64,000 nucleotides of DNA from Hypomyces perniciosus (lineage: Eukaryota > Ascomycota > Sordariomycetes > Hypocreales > Hypocreaceae), in the NCBI GenBank assembly GCA_008477525.1, contig SPDT01000007.1, forward strand, positions 6,262,001 through 6,326,000, written 5' to 3'. Position numbers and translations under genes: made by a program. How positions within the stretch are numbered: the stretch's first letter is position 1; each line of letters begins with the position of its first letter. A model generated the notes under the pieces. It made no database searches and had not been told where the DNA came from. It was given only the letters and a program-made list of their open reading frames with translations. Positions 43,024 to 55,270 of this stretch are shown one piece after another.

Positions 43024-43397
43024 CGATATCCCTGTCCTGTTAGTCTTATCTTTAAGACCTATTTAATCCTTTCCCCTTTCTTATGCGTAATATCCTTTTC
43101 CTTGACTGTTTATTATATCTAATAATTTATAGCTTACTTATATTAAATTAACTTTCTATTATCGCAAATTTATAGATTTAATTAATATTGATAGTTTTGA
43201 TGTTATACTTTATTTTCATTATCTCTTTCGCAGCTTAAAGTGTTATATAAATAATTGCTCTTCGAAATGCAGTAAGTGCATTTGTATTAATCGTCTATAT
43301 AATAGTATAGGGGTTGCGTTAAGCTCTTATACATTTCCTTAAAGTCTTTCTTTAGTATTATAGCTGAGACTATTTCTTAGTGTTAAGTATTATTTCT

Positions 43398-43655
43398 AAA
43401 TCGCGACGTTTTAACTCTGCTAAGGAATTAGCGGAAGAACTTTTATTGCTTTATTGTAAAGCCCTTCGCAAAGCTTAGGCAGAAATAGATAAGGCTTTAA
43501 ATTATTTAAAGCGCTTTTATTGTCAAAAATAACAGCTGCAGACTAAAGGTAAAGAGATAGTTAAATGTAGGTTAGAATCTTTGGATAAACTGGAAGATCT
43601 TAAGCAGCAGGAATTAGAAGTTTTTTTTAGAGGTTTAGGACTTTTAAAGTATTAA
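43398..43655 (+). pseudogene. coiled-coil relic, transposase C terminus?
   Basis: One frame with a few stops reads KSRRFNSAKELAEELLLLYC and later ESLDKLEDLKQQELEV. This is a basic/acidic coiled coil like the C-terminal tails of fungal DDE (pogo-type) transposases. The catalytic domain was not found. Confidence 0.35.
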
Positions 43656-43978
43656 TCTTTTTATTTTTAATACTTTATTAAACCCTTTATTAAAGGGCCT
43701 AGATTTCAGTAGAATTACTATAGAGTTATTTAAGAGTATTTAAGGTACTCTTTAGGTTTTTAAGAGTTATATTTTTTTCTATAGTTTTTCCATTTTATTA
43801 AATACTAGCGTTTATTATCTTTTATTTTTATAGTTTTAATTTCTTTAACTTTATATTCCTCTTTAATTAATAAAACCTTAATTAAATCTATAATTTGTCT
43901 ATTTTTTAATTTATTTTATAATACTTTTTTAAATAGTAAAATGTAAAATACTAGGTAAATTCGGATATTGTTTAATAG

Positions 43979-44558
43979 TGTTAAAAAGGAGGGCTAAAAA
44001 GTAAGGATTTTAGTGTATTTGGGTAACCTTCCTATTCTGGCTAGACCCGGAATTAGGCCCGACGCTAGGACCGAGTTCCGGAGGAACTTCGGTGTAAGTC
44101 AGGAAATTTCTGTTATCTTCAACGATAACAATTGAGCTAGGACCAGCTACCCCGCCTACCCTAGACTCAATACAATGGGCATAATGGCCATTGTGAAAAA
44201 TCTGACCAAAATGGTTTCCCGTTTGTATGGCCGTGAGTCGATTTGACCGATTTTACATACAAATGAATTTTGCGGAAAATAGGAATGCGGCCACGAACCC
44301 AATTCTGCCACCGCACACCTATTATTAGGTCGGAGGACTATTGTAGAAGACAAAGCTATTGTTCATACAATCACTTCTACACCAGCCGCACATCACTAGA
44401 TATTCTATAGCTTTCTAGCTATTAGTTCAGTTACAATTCAATTGTTTATCCATTGTTAACCCAACTAGACTCTCAGTCGTTTCCTCATTGCTGCGTTGGG
44501 TGCACCTTCCTAGAAGCTGCACTTAAATGAGGTTCAGTATAACCTTGTTATTTTAACA
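43979..44558 (+). mobile_element. copia LTR copy A (580 bp), little decayed
   Basis: It runs from TGTTAAAAAGGAGGGC to CCTTGTTATTTTAACA, with CpG sites and about normal GC retained. TAATA occurs at the right border and, one base off, at the left border. The right flank continues copia RNase H sequence but the left flank does not, so it is probably a recombined junction rather than a simple solo insertion. An antisense 65-codon frame inside is shared with copy F and is not taken as a gene. Confidence 0.8.
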
Positions 44559-45379
44559 TAATAATTTATACTTAAATAAATACCAGCTTTCTAGTCCAGT
44601 AGTTAACTAAACAATTTCAAAACCTTTATAAAAAGCACTTAAATACAGCCCGCAACCTATTACAGTATTTAAATAATACCTAGGATCTAGCTATTTAATA
44701 TACTAGAAAATCTAATCCTATACCTATTAGTTATTATAATAGTAATTTTACTAGGGATAAAGAATTAAGCAAATCGATTTATAGCTATATTATTATAGTT
44801 ACTAATAGGCTAATTAGCTGGAAATTAAAAAAAGGCTTAACTATCTATCTTTCTACACTAAAAGCAAAGTTTATAGCTTTTATAAAAGCTACTAAAAAGA
44901 TTCAGTGGCTTATTGGCCTATATAAAGAGGTAGATTAACTAATTAAACAGCCAATTTCTCTATTTAATAATAATAAAGGTACTATTTCTACCTCAAATAA
45001 CCCTACCTTTTATAATCAAATAAAACATACTCTATTACAGTTTAATTATATAAGGGAACAGGTTAAAAATAGCATTATTACAGTTAGCTATCTGGAAACC
45101 AGTAAAATAGTTACTAACAGGCTTACTAAGCCTCTTTTAGGTCCAAAATTAAAGAATTTTATTAATCTCCTTAATCTCAAGATTTTACCTAAAGTATATA
45201 CCTAAGGTTCTTACCTTTCTTATAGCTATTAGCTATTTTCTAGCTATTAGCCATCCTTATTATTTTATCTTTAACTAAATTAGCTATCCTTTTTATTTTT
45301 TATATTTTTATTACTTTCCTATATCTAAATCCTATATCTACTTTAAAGTTATATAAAATAGTATTTATTCTAAAGGGAC
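44559..45379 (+). mobile_element. Ty1/copia RNase H end, RIP-degraded
   Basis: In plus frames with stops one reads LISWKLKKGLTIYLSTLKAK, FIAFIKATKKIQWLIGLY, then NPTFYNQIKHTLLQFNYIRE and TNRLTKPLLG. This matches the copia RNase H order (S-E-AEY-A, K-I-W-L, N-P-H-R-KHI--R-H-IRE, D-LTKPL) with many C-to-T type changes. LTR copy B follows directly, as expected for the 3' end of an element. Confidence 0.8.
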
Positions 45380-45958
45380 TATTAAAAAGGAGGGCTAAAA
45401 AGTAAAGATTTCAGTATATTTAAATAACCTTCCTATTCTGGCTAAACCTGCAATTAGGCCCGACGCTGAGACCGAGTTTTAGAGGAACTTCAGTATAAGT
45501 CAGGAAATTTCTGTTATTTTTAACAATAACAATTAAGCTAAGACCAGCTACCCCGCCTACCCTAGACTCAATATAATAGCTACAATAGCTATTATAAAAA
45601 GTCTGACCAAAATGGTTTCCTATTTATATAGCTGTAAGTCAATTTAGCCGATTTCCTATATAAATAAATTTTATAGAAAATAGGAACAGGGCTATAAACC
45701 CAATTCTGCCACTGCATTTCTATTATCTAGTTAAAGGACTATTATAAAAAACAAAGCTATTATTTATATAATCACTTTTACACCAGCCGCATATACACTA
45801 GATATTTTATAGCTTTCTAGCTATTAGTTTAGTTACAATTCAATTATTTATCTATTATTAACCCAATTAGACTTAGTCATTTCCTTATTGCTGCGTTATA
45901 TGCAGTTTCCTAGAAGCTATATATAAATAAGGTTCAGTATAACCTTGTTATTTCAATA
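45380..45958 (+). mobile_element. copia LTR copy B (3' LTR), RIP-degraded
   Basis: It starts TATTAAAAAGGAGGGC and ends CCTTGTTATTTCAATA. It is clearly the same LTR as copy A but with many G-to-A and C-to-T changes on both strands. The TTTCAATA end is shared only with copy C. Confidence 0.85.
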
Positions 45959-46392
45959 ACTTTAATTAAAATAATTAAATAAAGAAATTATTAATTATAT
46001 AAATATCCTATAACAGTAATATTTTAAAATTAATCAAACTTAACTTTATATACACTAACTATAGCTTTATACCAGATATATATAAAGTGCTAAAAAAAGC
46101 TTATATATTAATAAAGTATAAATTAAAGCTAAAGATATAAAGCAATTATATAATGAAATATAGGTATACTTTTACTTTATATAAAAAAAATAAAAAAGTA
46201 TATTAATAAATATAAATTAAAGGGATTAATCTTTAAAGAGGGAAATATAGTCTACTTATACTATTATTTATTAAGAAAAAAAACTATAAATATTAAAATA
46301 ATATAACTAAACAATAAATTAAATTTTAAAAAACTGAAACCTTATTTAATTAAAAAGGTTATTTTAAAAGTTATTTATAAACTTATACTATT
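45959..46392 (+). mobile_element. Ty3/gypsy integrase C-terminal fragment
   Basis: From about 46228 the plus strand reads FKEGNIVYLYYYLLRKKT, then NNKLNFKKLKPYLIKKVILK and VIYKL. This is the KxGDxVYL...TxRPSxKLDxKxLGPFxI module of gypsy integrases. It is cut off by LTR copy C and forms the spacer of a tail-to-tail copia palindrome. Confidence 0.7.
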
Positions 46393-49300
46393 TATTGAAA
46401 TAACAAGGTTATACTGAACCTCATTTATATATAGCTTCTAGGAAACTGTATACAATACAGCAATACAGAAATAACTAAAAGTCTAATTAGGTTAATAATA
46501 GATAAACAATTAAATTGTAACTAAACTAATAGCTAAAAAGCTATAAAATATCTAATATATATGCAGTTAGTGTAAAAGTGATTATATAAATAATAGCTTT
46601 ATCTTTTATAATAGTCCTTTAACTAAATAATAAAAATGCAGTGGCAGAATTAAATTTATAGCCCTATTCCTATTTTCCGCAAAATTCATTTATATAGGAA
46701 ATTGGCCAAATCGACTTACAGCTATATAAACAGGAAACCATTTTAGTCAGATTTTTCATAATAGCTATTATAGCTATTATATTAAATCTAGGGTAGGCGG
46801 GGTAGCTAATCCTAGCTTAATTATTATCGTTAAAGATAATAGAAATTTCCTGACTTACATTAAAATTCCTCTAGAACTCGGTCTTAGCGTTAAGCTTAAT
46901 TTTAAGTGTAGCTAAAATAGGAAGGTTACCTAAATACACTAAAATCCTTACTTTTTAACCCTCCTTTTTAATACTCTCTCTAAAATAAATACTATCCTAT
47001 ATAACTTTAAAGTAAATATAAAATTTAAATATAGGAAAGTAACTAAAATATAAAAAATAAAAAGGATAATTAATTTAGCTAAAGATAAAATAATAAAGAT
47101 AGCTAATAGCTATAAAATAGCTAATAACTATAAAAAAGGTAAAAACCTGAGGTATATACTTTAAGTAAAATCTTAAGATTAAAGAGATTAATAAAATTCC
47201 TTAATTTTAGACCTAGAAGAGGCTTAGTAAGCCTGTCAGTAACTATTTTACTAGTTTCCAGATAGCTAACAGTAATAACACTATTTTTAACCTATTCCCT
47301 TATATAATTAAACCGCAATAAAGTATATTTTATTTAATTATAAAGGGTAGGGTTATTGAAGGTAAAAATAACACCTTTATTATCGTTAAGTAGAGAGATT
47401 AGCTGTTTAATTGGTTAATCTACCTCTTTATATAGGCCAATAAGCTACTAAATCTCCCTAGTAGCTTCTATAAAAACTACAAACTTTACTTTTAGTATAA
47501 AAAAATAGATAGTTAAGCCCCTTTTTAATTTCCAGCTAATTAGCCTATTCGCAATTATAATAATATAACTATAAGTTAATTTATTTAATTCTTTATCCCT
47601 AGCAAAATCACTATTATAATAACTAATAAATATAAAACTAGATTTTCTAGTATATTAAATAGCTAAATCCTAGGTATTATTTAAATACTATAATAGGTTG
47701 CAGGCTGTATTTAAATACTCTTTATAAAGGCCTTAAAATTATTTAGCTAGCTACTAGACTAGAAAGCTAATATTTACTAAAATATAAATTATTAAGTAAA
47801 TAATAATACTAATAATAACTTAAAAAAGCTTAATATTAGCTTTATCTAGTTTAGTTATAGTTTTATTAGCTAAAATAAAAGGCTGTAAAGGTAATTAGAT
47901 AAGTTTAGAGTTTTAAAAGTTAAAAAACTCTATAGCTTTAGTAATATACTGTTTTTAAGAAAGCCAAAGAAAACCTCTTTTTCTATCTTTAATTATCTAA
48001 ACTTTTAAAAAGAAAAAGGCAAGGCCTTTATCTTTTATAGTATAGACTTTATTAAAGGCTAGCTTTAGCTAAGCTATAGGTTTTTTATCTAGTCTAATAA
48101 AAAGATAATTATCTATATAAGTAATAATAAAAATACTATTATTTAAATTATAGAGAATAGCAGAGTTAGAAATTAAAGGATTATATCCTAGTTTATTTTT
48201 TAAGGCTTATAAAGCCTATTACTATTCTTTAAAGGACTATTTCAGGCTATAAAGAGCTTTCTGTAATTAAATAACCTAATCTATATCAGGGTTATAACCC
48301 AGCTTTCTAAGAATAGACTTAATCTTAACGGAAGCTTAACTAGTATAGTCTTTAAATCCTTTAAGGAAGTTAAAGAAAATAGTTTCTTTAAGTATCTTAT
48401 TAAAGAATACATTAATAAAGTCAATTTATTCGATTTCCTAGTTATAGATAATAGCTAAGGCTAATAAAAGCTATTAGGTAGAAAAAATAGCTATTAAAGT
48501 AAACGTTTAGTTAAAATCTATTCTTTCTAGTTATTAAAAACCCCTAGCAACTAGCTTAGTTTTAAATTTTACTATTCTATTATTTTAATTATTCTTAGTC
48601 TTTAAAATTAATTAACTAATAATAGAATTCCTGCCTTTAAAAATACTATTATACTTAATAAAAGCAAAAGTATATTATTTAACTAGCTAGTTAAATTCGC
48701 TATAAATCGCTTTTAGCTACTTAATTTTATTAAAACTATAAAGTATTTGCTTAAGTGTTTATAGGTTTTATACTGCAGTAGTTAAAAAGGCTAGCTTTTT
48801 AACGCTATTATAAAGAAAATAGGATATATCTATATTTATAAGATCCTTTATAACTGCAGAGTTTTATATAACTGGTATAGGAATAAAGGGAATAGTAGTG
48901 GGTACTCCTTTTAAAATAGGGTTAGGGAGTAAAGGATTAATATCCTAAAAGCTAGGAATTATTTAATTTATAAAATCTAGTTTTATTTCTCCCTTTAATT
49001 CTTTATTATCCTAACCTATAATAGGCTTTAATATTTAAAGTTTAGGAATTTTATTTTTATATAGCTTTATAGTTAACGATTTAAAGACTAAATATTTAGT
49101 TAGAATATAGATAAAATAGGTATTACTACCTAAAACTACTAATAGTCTTTTAGTTTTAGTCTTAGGGGCTAATTTATAGCCTTTAGCCCTTTGTTTTTAT
49201 AGAACAAATACTTTATAATAAAAGCTAATAATCCTATATCTTTACAGATTAGGTTTATAATCTTTATTAAGGTTTAAGTTTTTATATAATTTTTGATAAA

Positions 49301-50936
49301 GGGTAGAGTCCCTATTAATAATAGCTATATAGTTAATCAATTTAAAAACTGCAGTAATAATAAAATTCTAGAAATATAGTAGTAGGTTAACTGCTATAAT
49401 AATAGCCTATAGCCTATCTAATAAAACTTTAATAAAGCGTTCTATTAAACTATTTTATTTATAAATATAAAGGCTGCTATTAAAATATATAATTTTTAAG
49501 GAAAAGAATTAAGTTTAAAGTTCTTAATTAATTTCCTTTCTGCTATTATAATAAAATTCTTTAAAATACTGGTTATACTGCGTTTTTAAGCTATTTATAA
49601 AGCTTTATATAGTAGCTAAAAGGGTAAGTCTATTATAATCTTTTAAAAGAAATAGCTACCTATATCTTAATTTTCTATTAATAATTAGAAGATTAATAGG
49701 GGCTTTATTATAAGGCACTGGCTTTATAAAGAAAGTATTAGCTTTTAAATAATTTAAAGAGGCTAGTAAATTAGGAATTAGCTTTAAATTAAGCCTTTTA
49801 ATAGCTTTTCTTTTATTATATACTAGGTAATAGAATTTAGTCTCTTTAATAAAATTAAAGTTAAGAATTCTAATAATTATTTTAGCTGTCTTTTTTAATA
49901 GACTTAAACTAATATAACCTAGTCTTTTATACTATAAAAGGGCTAACTTTAGCAGCTTATAATTAAAACTAGTAATAGTCTTTTTTTTAGTTTAGGTAAT
50001 TTAATAACTTTTAGATCTTTCATAATAAAGGATTCCCTAGGCATATAGGGCCTTTCTTTTATATAGGTATTTTTTATAGGCTTATTCCCCTTTATTTCTT
50101 TAAGCAATAAGGGTATATAAGGCCCCTTTTCCTTTACTTGGCCTAGGGTTTTAAAGAGTTTAGAGAGATTTTTTCCTTTAAGATTATTCTTTTTTATAAG
50201 CCTAAGATTAGATTTAGTTAATTATTTTTTTAAAGCTATTGCTTTTAAAATAGCAATATATTCCTAAGCCTTTTCTTTACTAATAGCAGAAATTTAAACC
50301 TATATAGAGCTATAAGCTTTATAGCTATTTATATAGCTATATAGGGTAGTATATCCTTTAATTATAAAGAAAAGACTATATTTTAAGGGATTTAATAGCT
50401 TTATTAGCTATATATTCTTTATAAAAAGAGTATTATATTATATATATCCATTAACTTAATAATACTTTAAACTATTTATAAAGTTTATATTTAGCTATAG
50501 GTAATAGAGGGTATTTAACAATTTTATCTTTTTATAGTTATTATTTTTATTAAGGATATTAAACATAATTATATTTATTTCTTTAAAGGTAATAGGGCCT
50601 TTGCTAGTATAAATAATACTTAGGTCCCTGTTATTAGGTTTATAGTCTATAAACTATTTTTTAGAATTAATTATATAAACTGTAGATTTCGTATTATATA
50701 ATAAACTATTTTAAATAAAGGGTTTAAGGGGTTTAGGTTTTTTAGAAGATTTAGAAGGCTTAAAAGGATTAAAAGACTTTTTTCCTTTTTTAGCGTTTAA
50801 AGTATATAAAAAATCTCGATTATTATTTAAGCTGCTAATAAATTTAGTAAAAGACTTTTCTAATAGCTCTTTTAAGCTATACTCTTTAATAGCTAGATAA
50901 TATATACTAGTAAAAGCAGTATCCTTTATAGTTTAC

Positions 50937-51170
50937 TTTTAATTCTTTTAATTCTTTTAATTCTTTTAATTCTTTTAATTCTTTTAATTCTTTTAATTCT
51001 TTTAATTCTTTTAATTCTTTTAATTCTTTTAATTCTTTTAATTCTTTTAATTCTTTTAATTCTTTTAATTCTTTTAATTCTTTTAATTCTTTTAATTCTT
51101 TTAATTCTTTTAATTCTTTTAATTCTTTTAATTCTTTTAATTCTTTTAATTCTTTTAATTCTTTTAATTT
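50937..51170 (-). repeat. 26 x 9-bp tandem repeat (TTTTAATTC)
   Basis: An almost perfect 9-bp array inside the gag side of the copia element. On the coding strand the unit GAATTAAAA reads Glu-Leu-Lys in one frame, so it may have been a coiled-coil tripeptide repeat. It has stayed uniform while its surroundings decayed. Confidence 0.9.
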
Positions 51171-52671
51171 CTTTAATTTTTTTAATTTCTTTTTCTTTTA
51201 TTAGAATTAAAAGCTGGCTTTTAATTAAAGGATTTAAAAGGGCCTAAGGCTTTATTAACTTTATAGACAGTAAAAGATAGATTTTTAGTCTTTTTTAATA
51301 TATTTATTATAAGAAATTAAATATTAAAACCTTTAGTTAATTGTTTAATAGCTTTATTAAATTTAATAATTCTTTTAATTCTTTTAGTTTATTAAAGATA
51401 AGTTTTTTTAAGGAATTTAAATATTAATTTATTTAATCTAGTATATTAATATTAACCTTTAAAATAGCTAGCTTAGCTAATGAGCTATTAAAAGTAGTAT
51501 TAAATTTAGTGAAAGATTTTTTATAATTACTTTAATTTAATAAGTGAAATTCCCTATAAAGGGAATCTCTTTATAGAGGATTAAAGTATTTATATTATCT
51601 CTTTAATGCTAAAAATACTTCTTTTAGGCTTTAAATCTAAGTAATAGATATAGTAGGAATAGCTATTAAATTATTTTTAATTAATATAAATAATAAGGCC
51701 TATTTTAAATTAAATAAAAAATTAGCAATTATAGGATTTTATATAAAAGTATAGTAATTTATAGCCTTTAATATAATATTTAAAGACTGTTTTTATTAAT
51801 TAAAGTTATTAAGGCCTATTAGCTTATAGCTTTTTAGAAAGCTATAGACCTTTTTTAATGCCTTTTTAATCAAATTATTATTTAAAGTAGAAATAGTATT
51901 TTAAGGTTATGGAATAAATAAAAATAGAACCTGGATTAGTATAAAAATAGGAGTAGGAGTTTATATTAGTATTAAAATAAAGGCTATAGGATTAACTTAT
52001 ATTATACTAGTAGTTGATTATTAAAGCCTTGATATAGTAGCAGCTAGGCTAGCTAAAGTATTAAATAACTGAGTTATAGTATTATTCTGACCCTTTAACT
52101 ATACTTTAACTGTTTTAATAAAAGCCTTTTATGCTTAAAGCTTTTATTTTATATTTTATACTTAAATAAATAAATCCTTTTACTGCTAAGGAGAGCTATT
52201 ATCTTTAATTAAAGAAATAGGGCTACTAGGAGCTTTAATAAGTTAATTTATACTGCTATTAAATGTATATTTTATTAAAATAGGGAATATACTATATAGT
52301 ATATATAAATTACTATAAATAATAAAAATAGTAGTAGTATTATTACAACTGTAATCGTATTTGCAGTAAAAGCTTAAAAATAGCTTTTAGTAGCTAAAAT
52401 CTTAAAAGTGCTAATATAAGTATTAAGATAAATACTATAAAAACCTGTTATAAGTGCTATAGTAGTGTTAAAGGAAGTGCTATAACTATTAGAAAAATCT
52501 ACTAATAGAGACTTAAAGAAAACTCTCCTAGGCTTATAACCTATTAAAATAATAAGGTTATACTGAACTTTATTTATATATAGCTTTTAAAAAGCTGTAT
52601 ATAATGCAGTAATAAAGAAATGACTGAAAGTTTAATTAAGTTAATAATAAATAAACAATTAAATTACAACT

Positions 52672-53251
52672 TGTTAAAAAGGAGGGCTAAAAAGCAAGGA
52701 TTTCTGTGTAATTGGGTAACCTTCCTATTCTGGCTAGACCCGGAATTAGGCCCGACGCTAGGACCGAGTTCCGGAGGAACTTCGGTGTAAGTCAGGAAAT
52801 TTCTGTTATCCTCAACGATAACAATTGAGCTAGGATTAGCTACCCCGCCTACCCTAGACTCAATATAATGGGCATAATGGCCATTGTGAAAAATCTGACC
52901 AAAATGGTTTCCCGTTTGTATGGCCGTGAGTCGATTTGACCGATTTTACATACAAATGAATTTTGCGGAAAATAGGAATGCGGCCACAAACCCAATTCTG
53001 CCACCGCACACCTATTATTAGGTCGGAGGACTATTGTAGAAGATAAAGCTATTGTTCATACAATCACTTCTACACTAGCCGCACATCACTAGATATTCTA
53101 TAGCTTTCTAGCTATTAGTTCAGTTACAATTCAATTGTTTATCCATTATTAACCCAATTAAACTCTCAGTCGTTTCCTTATTGCTGCGTTGTATGCAGCT
53201 TCCTAGAAGCTACATATAAATAAGGTTCAGTATAACCTTGTTATTTTAATA
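52672..53251 (+). mobile_element. solo copia LTR copy D, nested in the copia 5' LTR
   Basis: TGTTAAAAAGG to TTATTTTAATA, 580 bp, in opposite orientation to its host LTR. Target duplication is CAACT at 52667-52671 and TAACT at 53252-53256, one transition apart. It is much less mutated than the host LTR around it. Confidence 0.85.
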
Positions 53252-53705
53252 TAACTGAACTAATAGCTAGAAAGCTATAGAATATTTAATGTATATACAG
53301 CTAGTGTAAAAGTAATTGTATAAATAATAGCTTTATTTTTTATAATAGTTTTTTAATTAAATAATAGAAATGCGGCGGTAGAATTAGGTTTATGGCCCTA
53401 TTTTTATTTTCCGCAAAATTCATTTATATAGGAAATCGGCTAAATCGACTCACAGCTATATAAACAGGAAACCATTTTAGTTAGATTTTTTATAATAGCC
53501 ATTATAGCTATTATAGTAAGTTTAGGGTAGGCGGGGTAACTAGTCCTAGCTTAATTGTTATCGTTAAAGATAACAGAAATTTCCTAACTTATACTGAAGT
53601 TCCTCCAGAACTCGGTCCTAGCGTCGGGCCTAATTCCGGGTCTAGCCAGAATAGGAAGGTTACCCAAATACACTGAAATCCTTACTTTTTAGCCCTCCTT
53701 TTTAA

Positions 53706-55270
53706 TAAAAGTTAGTATAGCTTTTTAAATAGGCTTTAATAATCTAGTTAATGCATTCTATTTAATTATCTGTTTATAGGTAATATATAGTATTAAACTT
53801 ATAATTTATATTTAATTAATTTATAAATGCTTATTAGAATTTAAATATAAAGGTTAATCTTTAATTAGAAATAATCTTAGCTAGAATTATATAATTAGCT
53901 GCAATGAATTGCAAAAATATATAAGCTAGTGTTTCTGTATTTATTACTTTTTTATATAAAAGGGAGTAAAAGTATTTAATAAATTAATCTATAATTATTA
54001 AAATAGTATTATATTTAATTTTTATTTTTAGTTTAATAGATAATGTTAAAATAACAAGGTTATACTGAACCTTATTTATATATAGCTTCTAGGAAGCTAT
54101 ATATAACACAGCAATAAGGAAACGACTTAGAGTCTAATTGGGTTGGTTAATAATGGATGAATAATTGAATTGTAACTGAACTAATAGCTAGAAAGCTATA
54201 GAATATCTAGTGTATATGCGGCTGGTATAGAAGTGATTATATAAACAATAGCTTTGTCTTTTATAATAGTCCTCCGACTAGATAATAGGAATATAGCGGC
54301 AGAATTGGGTTTATAGCCCTATTCCTATTTTCTGCAAAATTCATTTATATAGGAAATCGGCCAAATCGACTCACGGCCATACAAACAGGAAACTATTTTA
54401 GTTAGATTTTTCACAATAGCTATTGTGGCTATTGTATAGAGTCTAGGGTAGGCGGGATAGCTGGTCTTAGCTTAATTGTTATTGTTAAAGATAATAGAAA
54501 TTTCCTGACTTATACTGAAGTTCCTCTGGAACTTGGTCCTAGCGTCAGGCCTAATTCCGGGTCTAGCTAGAATAGGAAGGTTACCTAAATACACTGAAAT
54601 CCTTACTTTTTAGCCCTCCTTTTTAACAGATAATAATAGTTTAATAATAAAGTTTAATAAGATTAACTTTTATAGTTATTTTAATATTAATAAAGGTTAA
54701 AGTTTACTGTATAGTTTATATTTTAAAGGTTTAACTGTTTTATATATTATATAGTAAGAAATAATATTTTATATTACCTTTTTAAGCCTTTAAAACTTAA
54801 AGTATTTTTATAGTTATTTACAAATCTTATAAATACCTTTATATCTATATATTAAATATTAATAGACTTTTATAATTATATTTTTTTAAAGTTTATTTAA
54901 AATTTAAATCTTTTTATTTTATTATTAAATTCTTTTATTATTAAACTTTATATTTTTTTAAAAATCTATTATTATTTTAGGTAATATAGTGCTCTTTAAT
55001 ATATTAAAGTATAATATTATTACTGGATACTTAATATATAGCTTAAAGTGCTATTTATTAATAGTATCTTTTAAAAGTTTATTTTAAAATCTGCCTAATA
55101 TACTTAATCTTTTTTTAGTTATAATTGGCTTATTTACTAAATGCATTTACTTATCTATTCTTAAATCTTTTCTAGTAAATTAAGATATAGTTAAATTTTA
55201 AAAGATATTATATATAGTAGATTTATCTTTTAAAGAGTTATTAAACTATTACGAAATATGCAATTTTTTA
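53706..55270 (-). mobile_element. Ty3/gypsy integrase region, RIP-degraded
   Basis: AT-rich sequence with minus-strand fragments compatible with the gypsy integrase core (for example NFIIKLLLS from DFI-LP-S near 54630-54650). It is interrupted by solo LTR E and ends where the MULE begins. Assignment rests mainly on position, because the RT and protease of the same element lie in the expected order at higher coordinates on the minus strand. Confidence 0.55.
54044..54628 (-). mobile_element. solo copia LTR copy E with perfect 5-bp target duplication
   Basis: TGTTAAAATAACAAGG to CTTTTTAACA on the plus strand (minus orientation), 585 bp. It is flanked by GATAA at 54039-54043 and 54629-54633. It is moderately mutated. 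Confidence 0.9.

Larger units (their letters stand above)
46393..53705 (-). mobile_element. Ty1/copia retrotransposon, nearly complete, RIP-degraded
   Basis: The 3' LTR (copy C) is 46393-46973. The internal part, 46974-52541, runs on the minus strand with RNase H near 46980-47800, reverse transcriptase with a decayed YVDD box (ITYIDNYLFI) near 48090-48125, and integrase with NSLIERFIKVLLDRL (from NG-AER-NRTLLDR) near 49400-49500. The gag side holds the 9-bp tandem repeat at 50937-51170. The 5' LTR is 52542-53705, split by the nested solo LTR D. Element length without the nested LTR is about 6.7 kb. Stops are too many for function, and the changes are RIP-like (TpA-rich). Pol order on the minus strand is copia (integrase before RT). 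Confidence 0.82.
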
